NCBI GenBank assembly: GCA_014529385.2
Contig: CM043959.1
Location: 49,545,122-49,609,121 of the forward strand
DNA: 64,000 nt
Reading direction: 5' to 3'
DNA from: Adiantum capillus-veneris
Lineage: Eukaryota; Streptophyta; Polypodiopsida; Polypodiales; Pteridaceae
A program made the translations under genes and the position numbers. Shown piece after piece: positions 1 to 11,000 of this stretch. Below the pieces are notes generated by a model that worked only from the letters and a program-made list of their open reading frames with translations, was not told the DNA's origin and did no database searches. Position 1 is the first letter of the stretch, and each line of letters opens with the position of its first letter.

Positions 1-194
1 ATAGTAGTATTGAAATTTATGCCATGTAAAATCATAACTAACCGTACTGTGTGCATTGTCTAATCCCAGCTTGCATAAAAAGTTTAACTTTTTATTTGCA
101 ACAATAGGTTACTTATATAGTTTATAACCTTCAAAATTTTCATTGACAGGGCAATATTAAAGATTATGCTCCTCCTCTTCCCAGAGAGCCAGAG

Positions 195-270
<76 letters not shown>

Positions 271-1202
271 CATGCTAGTCAAACTCTCAAAACCACCTAG
301 TATGAGCATCTTCAGCCCTCATTTTCTTCGATTAGGAGAAATGTTTTTGGCAAGATAAAACACAATTTTTTGCCTAGTGATGCTTTGTTTTAGATTTGTG
401 ACAATGCCTTCAAAAGTATGATTTTGATATGCTTCATGTGCGGGGATACCACCCATATATCATCTCTTCAATTGTTGTTATTGTAGGATACCCAACAAGG
501 ACACACGTGCTTCATCAAGTGCTCCAAAATTGTTTTATGAGATTCTTTTCACCTATGAGTAGTTACAATGAAGCCCCCTTGGGATTTAAGGCTAGGAAAA
601 CATCAACAATTTCTATGGATACATATCCATAAAAACATAGCCTTGGTTTGACAATTTTTAGGGAATTTTGAAAATTTGGGTTAAAATTTGCCAAATAGGT
701 ATTCGGCCAATTTCTAAGATTTGTAGGTTTCTATCTCCCCCTCCCCCCTTCCTCCTCCTCTGAACCCCCACCCCCTCTCTACCTACAATAGATATCAAGA
801 AATAAGTGGGGTTACCCCAAATGTAAACGCTTATGGCATCCCTACTTAAAACCTTTCATCCTTACACTCATGTGATACCATATGAAACTACATAGTGAAT
901 CCCTTGGGTCGTCTTCACTCGTGTCTTGAAGTAGTACACCTTCCATCATCAATGCTCACCCAAGTAAGGATACATGCTTCACCTACGTCTCCTTATCTCG
1001 CTTTTTGGGAATTTTAGAGAATTTGAAGGGATTTTGGGAATTCATGACAAATTATTGGGGTATTTTGGTAATTATTTTCTACTTTTAACTTTCTCTCTCG
1101 AAGTGCATAATTTACACGGTACCGTGTTGGTCGGGTCAAACAATCCAACGATGATTTAACTGTGTTGCTCTCTCGGCCGGCTGTTAAACAAGCTCACAAG
1201 AC
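1..1202. other. 5' flank and probable promoter/5'UTR of the PUX2-like gene
   Basis: No convincing protein gene is visible here. The stretch holds a GA microsatellite (197-267), AT-rich unique sequence and a pyrimidine-rich tract near 735-780, the kind of C/T-rich patch often found in plant leaders. I saw no clear TATA box at a normal distance from the ATG at 1203, so the transcription start is not assigned. That this is promoter plus 5'UTR is inferred only from position. Confidence 0.5.
197..267. repeat. (GA)n microsatellite upstream of PUX2
   Basis: About 35 uninterrupted AG dinucleotides, preceded by degenerate AGAGCC units. GA tracts in plant 5' regions can bind BBR/BPC GAGA factors; whether this one acts on the gene about 0.9 kb downstream is not shown by the sequence. 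Confidence 0.95.
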
Positions 1203-2378
1203 ATGGACGATGTGAAGAACCAGTTCAAAGGTCTTGTGAAGAAATTCACATCTCCTTCTTCTTCTTCCAGGTTCAAAGGGGAAGGCCACAAGTTGGGCAG
1301 TGGGCAGGAAAGCTCGCAACAGCCAGCAAAAGCGCAGCCCCCTGCGCAGCAGCAAGCAGACTGGCGGAAGCTTCAACAAGAACGTTGGGGGAGAGAGCGC
1401 TCACCTCACCCAACACCTCGCCAGGATGGATCTAACGCCTCTACATCTCAACCTCAGACTTCCAATGTGCACAATAGCAGTCCTAGCATACCCAGCTCGG
1501 TGGGCTCTTCTAGCAAACATCCTAACGGATCCTCCGTTGATGGTCTCACAGCTGTAAAGGTTGGTCTTCCAGACGGCGCTGAAGATCTACAAACGGGCGA
1601 TGGATCTGAACAGCCCATTGGGGCCCTTGAAGTGGGGAATCTTGATCAGGTGAGCAATCAAGAGTGCAAGGATGCTGCGAAGTTATCCAAAGTAGCCGCT
1701 TTGTGCTCACATGGTGATCATGAGGGAATTGTGAGCTCTTCAGATTTGGTTAGGGTGGCCTCACATGATTCACATGATGCTCAAAGTACAAGCATACCTG
1801 GGTTTGATCCATTCTCTTCACAAATTGATTCACTTTCTATTGGCAAAAGCATGAGTGAATTGCAAATGTATCAGTGTCCAGTTTGTGGACGCTGGTGGAA
1901 AAGTGAAAAAGAAGTTAATGCTCATATAGATGAGTGCTTGAGCCAGAGTACAAGCACTTCAATAGACAACGTATCAGAAAGTGACACAAAACCAGATGAC
2001 AATCTAATTAAGGATTTGCTTGGTGTCTTTCTGTCAGGGGGTCCTTGTAGTGAGACCATAGATGTATTTTTGCGAATACTCCGCAACATTGTAAGAAGCC
2101 CAGAATTAGAAAAATATAGAAAAATTCGGCTCAGTAATCCCAAAATACATGACACTGTTGGGATGGCCCTTGGCGGAGTGGAGCTTTTGGAGGCTGTGGG
2201 GTTTACTTATCAAACTGAAGAAGAAGAGATTTGGGCAGTTATGGATCCTCCATCAATGGATAAAATTAATGCTATGCAAGTGGTTATTACACAGCTAGAG
2301 AAATGTGGTAGTGGCTCTTCGAAAGAAAAAATCAGCTCAAATGAAAAGGCACCAGTGCAAAGGAAAGTGGACAGACAA
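1203..2378 (+). CDS. PUX2: PUX2-like exon 1 (residues 1-392)
   Basis: The ATG at 1203 is chosen because translation begins with the family-typical MDDVK N-terminus. The exon carries the linker, zinc finger and PUB domain and ends after ..RKVDRQ. The donor GTAAGT at 2379 is consensus. Exon 1 is one long open frame, as if earlier introns were absent or lost. Confidence 0.9.
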
Positions 2379-5021
2379 GTAAGTGTTTTGTTCTCTGTGA
2401 GCTCCTCAAAGATTCTGGCACTTGGTTTGTATGCACATATGCATTGGCAAGGGTTGCGTGCAAATAATTCACAATCTTACTTATCTGTCTACATTGAGGT
2501 GTTGCAGGTACGAGTTTTTTATGCTTCTCCGGAGAACTTAGCTGCCAAGATGGAGCTTCCTGACTCATTTTTTCAACTCTCAGCTTCTGAGTTGAGACAA
2601 GAAGCAGCAGCAAGAAAAAAAAAGTTGGAGGACTCTCAACTTCTGATTTCAAAAGTTTCAAGGGATAGGATTGCAACAGCAAACAAGCGGAAGTACAAGG
2701 CTGCAATCATACGCATCCAATTTCCTGATGGAGTGGTTCTACAAGGCATGTTCTTGCCATGGGAACCAACTACTGCAATCTACGAGGTTGGTGCATTTAT
2801 GACTTTAGTAGGCACATGCAGGTTATGGCTTCATATCTTCAGGCCTATCTTACTCGGGAAGTTAATTTATCACTTTTTGTGCTTTCTAGAACAACAAGCT
2901 ATAAGTTATTTTTGTAGATATCAGGTTTGCTTAGGTGCGTAAACTGCAATCTATGAGGTTGGTACATTTATGACTTTAGTAGGCACATGCAGGTTATGGC
3001 TTCATATCTTCAGGCTCATCTTACTCAGGTAGTTAATTTATCAGTTTTGCGCTTTTCTTTTTCCTAGAACTACAAGCCATAGGTTATTTTTGTAGATATC
3101 AGTTTTGCTAAAGTGTGGAACATCCTTAAGTCTGTTGTCAAATCCCTTGAGCTTGCACAAGCGTGGTGGTGTAAGCATTTGTTGTAAGGTGCAGCGGAAG
3201 TGAATGTTGAACTTTGCTCAAGATGAGTGCTCCGAACTGTGCTCAAGGGTTCCTTTTACTTACAAAAGGGAGAGCCTTCCGTTCCTTTATTGAGAGAGTG
3301 CAAATGATCACAAACAAAGTGGAAAAACACTCTGAATGAAGGTGCTGAGACTGAGAGATAGAGAGAGAAGAATACGACATCAGAATGTTGTCAAACCCTC
3401 CTCCAAGGGCCCCACGAGAGAGGTCTATGCTATTGATTGCACAAATCTCGTACAATGGTCTAAATGAAATGGACTTGCCGACGATGTCGTCATCGATGAC
3501 GACGACGACAAGACGGGTTGAAAACTGAAAACGCTAGGGGCCAAAATGTGCAAATCTTGTATTTGCTGAATTTTGACTCTACGTTGGTGACGATGGTGAT
3601 GACAACGATGCGACGACGATGCACTGAAAATGCAGATGTTGAAATCTGCGAATAGCGGGCTGAATCTGCAAACATTGGCTGATTTGACCGTGCGGCGAGG
3701 ATCTGCTGCGAGAAGGTGAGATCTGCGAGGATTGGGAGCTGCGGTGCGGAGTTTGACTGCTGAAAATGCAAAACGCTGATGCTATGGGCTGAACTGTCGC
3801 CGGGAATCTGCAAAACGCTAGACTAAGCTGCAATCTGCAAAAATGTCAGGTTGTCTTGTGATCTACAAAAACGCTAGTGCTGATCTGTTGTTGTTGAAAA
3901 TGCCAGGCTGATCTGCAAGGAAAACGTTGGCTGGTCCTTGTGGTCGAAAACGCTAGGTTCCCTTGTCGGTCTGCTGAGAAGGTGCATTGCCAGATGCTAT
4001 CTGTTGCCTCTTCCGCTAGAAAGTCCTAGCGCTAGCTTTCTTATATATTAACTTAGCCAATTTGCCCTATCCAACTTTTCAACAAAGTCACTTATTAATA
4101 ATAAGTGAAAAATGGCTAAAATAGGGAAAATGGGTTCTGTGCACTGTAAAATGCTCATGATGGCTACTGATTGTAATGCTGATGATCATGCTGTGTGCAA
4201 CCAGAGGATATGCAACTACTCTAAATGCTTGGACATGCACGGCCTGTGAACAGACTCACAAAAGTGCCAGAACACTTCTTAGGCTTACTGAACCCTTGTC
4301 ATGAAGTAGCTTATCCACATGCACATAGGGTTAGATGTGCACGTGACATCCCCTCCTTTTTAAAGTGAGGTACTGGTACCGAACTGCATGGCCTCGAGGG
4401 AGATCACCAACAATGTCTAGAATCGTGGGAAGGACTCTTCGCCGGCCCACTCTGATGCATGGCTCGTGCGATACTTGAACTTCATAAAGGTCTACAATGC
4501 TTGCTTCTTTGAGCCGCGCCGAAAGCGACAGTGATTTATGGCTGCTTCAATGGTCCAACTGCGTCTATGGACATAGATCCACCTTCTTCAAGAATCTCCG
4601 AGGAGGAAAATTCCTGAAACCACTTCCAACACAAAAACATAAACATATCCATTCTATGTAGAGTGACTGGAAAACGACTTTTCTTCTGAAAAGACTATGC
4701 ATGCAATACAGATGAACAAAGTGACGGAGTGTCAAACCGTTCACCAAAAACACGAAAAAATGGAATCGGAACTTGTCTTTTTGATCTAAATCTGTCAACC
4801 GTGGCAAATCACAATGAAAATGCCGATGTTTGATGGAAAAATTTTCTTGTGCTCTTTCTGAGTGTAAGGTGCAGCGGAAGTGAATGTTGAACTTTGCTCA
4901 AGATGAGTGCTCCAAACTGTGCTTAAGGTTCCTTTTACTTACGGAAGGGAGAGCCTTCTGGTCCTTTAGTAAGAGAGTGCAAATGATCACAAACAAAGTG
5001 GATAAACACTGTGAATGAAGG

Positions 5022-5084
<63 letters not shown>

Positions 5085-8000
5085 ATACGACACCAGAATG
5101 TTGTCAAACCCTCCTCCGAAGGCCCCACTCCCTATGGCGAGAGCGGTCTACTATTAATTTCACAAATCTCTACAATGCTTTGGACTTGCCGACGATGTCC
5201 ACGATGATGAGGACGACAACGAGACGGGCTGAAATGTGAAAAGACTAAGGGCTGAAATCTGCAAATCTTTATCTGCTGAATCCTGACTCTATGTCGGTGA
5301 CGATGTCAATGACGGTGATGCAACGACGACGCGCTGAAAACGCAGATGCTGAAATTTGCGTTTTCCGGGTTGAAAGAGTAAACGCTCGTTGATCCGACCG
5401 TGCGGCGAGGATCTGCTGCGGGAAGGTGAGATTTGCGAGGTTCGGAATTTCTTCTGCGATGTAATGTGCAGCGGAATGAATGATGAACTTTGCTCAAGAT
5501 GAGTGCTCCGAACTGTGCTCAAGGTTCCTTTTACTTATGGAAGGGAGAGCCTTCCGTTCTTAATGAGAGAGTGCAAGTGATCACAAACAAAGTGGATGAA
5601 CACGGTGAATGGAAGTGGATGAGACTGAGAGATAGAGAGAGAAGAGAATACGGCACCAGAGATGTTGTCAAACCCTCCTCCAAGGGCCCCACTCTCTATG
5701 GCGAGAGCGGTCTACTTATGATTGCACAATCTGGTACAAGTGCTGATGCAAGTCTAAGTGCTGCGATGTCGATGTCGACGGTGTGGACGACGAGGACGAG
5801 GTTAATGCTGAAAACTGGGTGCTTCGAATCGCTGAATTGATGCTGTTGCAAAAACGCTGACTTTGCTGAATTCCTGCTGCTTCAAAAAAGTTGTGCTATT
5901 GGTCTCTTAAGCGTTGAATTTCTGCTCTTTGAAGCGCTGTTTTGCTGGATCTGAAAACGCTGATCATAGGCTGCTGAAAACGCTAAGTTGGCTGTTCTTT
6001 AACTGCTGCAGAAACGTTGCTATGTTGTCCCTTTGCTGGCTGAAATCTCCTGCTGGAAAACGCTGGAATCCCTGCTGAAAAACGCTGGCAGAAATGCTCA
6101 TGGAAGTGCCAAGTGCATGCTGAATTCGCTGATGCAAAAGCGTTGGTATGGCTGAAAAACTCCAGGCTGAATGGCTGAATCTGCAAGCTGTAAAAAGGCT
6201 GATCTGGTTGATAAAAAACGCTGGTCTTAGGGGGTTCTTGTTCTTGCTGAGAATTGGCTTGTTGAGCAATGCTCCTGCTGCCTCTTCTGCCAGAAAGTGC
6301 TAACTCTGGTTCGCTTATATATTATCTTAGCAAAATTGCCTTACCTAGTTCCCGACAAAAGTCACTTAATAAATAAGTGAAAAATATCAAAAATAGGAAA
6401 ATTAGGTTTAATGTACTGGAAAATTCCTCTGATGGAATTTGATGGATTTGATGGGAATACTAATGATCATGCTGTGTGCAATCGGAGGATATGCATCTAC
6501 TCTACGTGTCTGGGCATGCACGGTCTGCGAACAGACTCACAAAAGTACTTCTTATTCTAGACCGACTTGATTGAACTGAACCCTGGTCATGCTGTAGCTT
6601 GTCCACGGACACATAGGTTTGGATGTGTCACGTGACATCCCCTCCTTTTCAAAGTGAGGTATTGGAACCGAACTGTATGGCGTCGAGGGAGATCGCCAAT
6701 AGCATCGGGAATCCTGGAAAGGACTCTTCGCCGGCCCACTTTGATGCTTGAACTTCATAAAGGTCTGCAACGCTTGCTTCATTGGGCCGCGCCGAAAGCG
6801 ACACAAAGTCTCCTGTGGCTCCTTCAATGCTTCAACTTCGTCTAGAGTCATGCTTCTTCCTTCTTCAAGAATCTCCATGGCTAAAAATTCCTGAAACCAC
6901 TTCCAACACAAAAACATGAACATACCCATTCCTTGTAAAGTGACTGGAAAAAATCTTGTCTTCTCTAAAGACTGTGCATGCAATGTACATGAACAAATAG
7001 ACAGAGTGCCAACCCGTTCACCACACACAGGCAAACAGTGAGATCAAATCTTGTGTTTCTGATCTAAATCAATCAACTGTGGCAAAACACAATGGAAATG
7101 CCTAGGTTTGATGCTCAATCTTTCTTGTGCTCTATCTACGACTGTGTCGTGCCAAGGAAGAGACATTGAATGTGACCTCCTAGAATGCAAACATTTCATC
7201 TTTTCGTGAGAAATTGGCGTATATCCGTGCTCATCCATGAGTGGATCGTGCTCAACGTACAATATGTCATGCGTAGGAAAAGGATCACATAAAGACGCTG
7301 ACTAAAATACAGGAAACGATTATGAATGAAACACTTGTACAATGCGTGCTGACTAACCACTCGAACACATAATACTACTTGTGGGGGTTCTTTGGACCTA
7401 GGCTCGAGAGCCAAGATCGGTTCTTCGTGATCGATCGAATCTTTTTGTGGGGGTTCTGTGGACCTTGACTCGAGAGCCAAGGTCGGTTCTTCGTGATTGA
7501 TCGAATCTGCAATGAGGTTAGCTTCACTAGAAAAAGTATCAACTAAACCATCATCTTTGTGAACAATCCATCATCTTCATGCAAATTTTCATGCTTGTGA
7601 GAAATCACATCTTCATGCAAATCATCATGCTTGTCATTGTCATTCAAATCATCATGCAAATCCTGTGTGTCATGCTTTAAAGAAGAAGAGACTAAGAGAG
7701 TCTCCTTTTTCCGAATCTCTTCAATCTTCGCCTGCACATTAGAAATGAGAGAGGAAGAATGAACAACGTTCTTGCGATCCAATTTTGTTTTTCTTTTTGC
7801 GTACTTGCGATCAAATTCTTTGGCCTCCAAGCGTAATTGCTCGCGCTCATGCTCCATGGTTGCCATTCTTGCTTCGTGCCACGTTGTCATCATGTCCATC
7901 ATCGTCTTGCACCAAGCCTCCATAGGATCTGGTGCAATCCTTGGCGTAGATGGGGAAGGGTGAGGGTCAGAAAAACCTCCAGGTGGTGACAATTCTTCTT

Positions 8001-11000
8001 CACTACTCCCATGCTCACCACCTCCAAGCGAAGTATCCATTCCGCTTCCAGTGATGACCATCCACTGAAGTCGTGGGTTCTTGTGGTCTTGGGTTCTTAA
8101 GTTCACGAGGAACTTGAGTTCTTGGGGGTCTTGGTTCTTGGGTTCTTGAGGGTCTTGAGGTTCTTGAGTTCTTGCGGTTCTTGAGGTTCTTGCGGTTCTT
8201 CTTTCGCTTGCAATCTGCGTTAGAGAAGGATCTTCTCTTCACCCGAGTACTCTTCTTTTCCGTGGGCGCACCCCTTGGCAGCCTTGTGCTCACACCAAGG
8301 TTGCTTTTTCCCACCTCACGTCGATTGGCCGGCCGCTAAGTGCACTGTGCGCTCTCAATGAGTGAAAAGAGGCACAAGGGGAGGCTGGACAAGCCCTTCT
8401 TTCTTGGGTTTCCTATCACTCTTCAAGAACATGATTAGGAATCGACACGCCCAAGAGGACTTGGGTTACGTGCGACCGCAAGAAGCAAAAAAAATTCTTT
8501 GATTCTTTCCTTGAGTGATACAGAACACTGCCAAAGCTCTGATACCAATGTAAGGTGCAACGGAATGAATGATGAACTTTGCTCAAGATGAGTGCTCCGA
8601 AGTGTGCTCAAGGTTCCTTTTACTTATGGAAGGGAGAGCCTTTCGTTCTTAATGAGAGTGCAAGTGATCACAAACAAAGTGGATGAACACTGTGAATGGA
8701 AGTGCATGAGACTGAGAGATAGAGAGAGAAGAGAATACGACACCTGAAATGTTGTCAAACCCTCAAGGGTCCCACTCTCTATGGCGAGAGCGGTCTACTT
8801 ATGATTGCACAATCTGGTACAAGTGCTGATGCAAGTCTAAGTGCTGCGATGTCGATGTCGACGGTGTGGACGACGAGGACGAGGCTAATGCTGAAAACTG
8901 AGTGCTTCGAATTGCTGAATTGATGCTGTTGCAAAAACGCTGACTTTGCTGAATTCCTGCTGCTTCAAAAACGTTGTGTTGTTGGTCTCTTAAGCGTTGA
9001 ATTTCTGCTCTTTGAAGCGCTGGTTTGCTGGATCTGAAAACGCTGATCATAGGCTGCTGAAAACGCTAAGTTGGCTGTTCTTTAACTGCTGCAGAAACGT
9101 TGCTATGTTGTCCCTTTGCTGGCTGAAATCTCTTGCTGGAAAAGGCTGGAATCCCTGCTGAAAAACGTTGGCAGAAATGCTCATGGAAGCGCCAAGTGCA
9201 GGCTGAATTCCATGATGCAAAACGCTGGTATGGCTGAAAAACGCCAGGCTGAATGGCTGAATCTGCAAGCTGTAAAAAGGCTGATCTGGTTGATCAAAAA
9301 CGCTGGTCTTAGGGGGTTCTTGTTCTTGTTGAGAATTGGCTTGTTGAGCAATGCTCCTGCTGCCTCTTCTGCCAGAAAGTGCTAACTCTGGTTTGCTTAT
9401 ATATTATCTTAGCAAAATTGCCTTACCTAGTTCCCAACAAAAGTCACTTAATAAATAAGTGAAAAATATCAAAAATAGGAAAAAAAGGTTTAATGCATTG
9501 GAAAATTCTCCCGATGGAATTTGATGGATTCTGATGGGAATACTGATAATCATGCTGTGTGCAACCAGAGGATATGCATCTACTCAACGTGTCTGGGCAT
9601 GCATGGTCTGCGAACAGACTCACAAAAGTGCCAGATCACTTCTTATTCTAGACCGACTTGATTGAATTGAACCCTGGTCATGCTATAGCTTGTCCATGGA
9701 CACATAGGGTTGGATGTGTCACGTGACATCCGGTGTCTAGGTGCTGAAAACTGAAAACGTCGGTGCTTTGATGGGTTCTGTCGTGATGAAACTGCAAAAC
9801 GCTAGTCTGCTATGCTGCTCCAAAAACGCCAAGGTTGAATTGGGGGTCTGCTGCAAAAACGCTAGGCTTCTGTTGGTCCTGTTGTCGCCGGGCTGATCTG
9901 CAATGCAAAAACGCCAGGACTTGGTGATGGCTGAAAACGCTGGTCTTTTGCTGATGAAAAACGCCCGGCTTGCTGCCGGGAGGGTCTTGCTGAGAAGGTG
10001 CCTGTTGAAGAAGGTGTTCCTGCTGCCTCTTCTGCCGGAAAGTGCTAGAGCTAGTTTGCTTATATAGTAACTTACTTAATTTTCCCTACCCAGTTCCCAA
10101 CAAAGTTAAAAAATAATAAGTGAAAAATGGCTAAAATAAGGAAAATAGGTTTTCTGCACTGTAAAATGCTCCTGATGGAATCTGATGGTAATGTTGATGA
10201 TCATGCTGTGTGCAACCAGAGGATATTCATCTACTCTAAGTGTTTGGACATGCACGGTTTGCGAACAGACTCAGAAAAGTGCGAGAACACTTCGTAAGCT
10301 AGGTTCGCTGAACCCCTGTCATGAAGTAGCTTGTCCACGTACACATAGGGTTAGATGTGCACGTGACATCGCCTCCTTTTGAAAGTGAGGTACTGGTACC
10401 GAAATGGCGTCGAGGGAGATCGCCAACAGTGTCTGGAATCCTGGGAAGGACTCTTCGCCAGCCCACTCTGATGTGTGGTTCGTGCGATACTTGAATTTCA
10501 TAAAGGTGTGCAATGCTTGCTTCTTTGGGCCGCGCCGAAAGCGACACGCTCCTTTAATGCTTCAACTTCGTCTATAGTCATGCGTCTACTTTCTTCAAGA
10601 ATCTATGAGGATGAAAATTCCTGAAACCACTTCCAACACAAAAACATGAACATACCCATTCCATGTAAAGTGACTGGAAAAATTCTAGTCTTCCTAAAAG
10701 ACTGTGCATGCAATGTAGATGAACATATAGACGGAGTGTCAAACCGTTCATCAAACACACGCAAACAATGGAATTGAAACTTGTCTTTTTGATTTAAATC
10801 TATCAATTGTGGCAAATCATAATGGAAATGCCGATGCTTGATGCTCAATCCTTCTTGTGCTCTTTCGGATATTGTGTCATGCCAAGGAAGAGACATGGAA
10901 TGTGAATTTCTTGGGTGCAAACATTTCATCTTTTCATGAGTAATCCGCATACATCCGTGCTCATTCATGAGTGAATCGTGTTCATCGTGCAATATGGCAT

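Larger units (their letters stand above)
5460..9728 (-). mobile_element. Element C: non-autonomous LTR retrotransposon inside the B 3' LTR
   Basis: LTRs of 1178 bp (5460-6637, 3') and 1180 bp (8549-9728, 5') are nearly identical. The reversed PPT (tcccctccttttcaaag) follows 6637 and the reversed tRNA-Met PBS gctctgatacca is at 8536-8547. It interrupts B's LTR between cttcttctg and gtctaggt, sequences that are adjacent in B's 5' LTR near 13570. No clean 5-bp duplication remains (tgcga versus tccgg). The 1.9-kb interior encodes only the gag-like/His-Asp protein and the second conserved frame. Confidence 0.87.

Noticed and set aside
1203..2942. Single-exon 579-aa PUX2 reading frame
   Set aside because: Residues between DRQ and VRVF are an in-frame 129-bp GT-AG intron, and sequence after AIYE is intron 2 reading to a chance stop; the UBX second half is at 53337.
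5455..9733. Target-site duplication for element C
   Set aside because: tgcga and tccgg do not match. Insertion is supported instead by the LTR pair and the interrupted host LTR.
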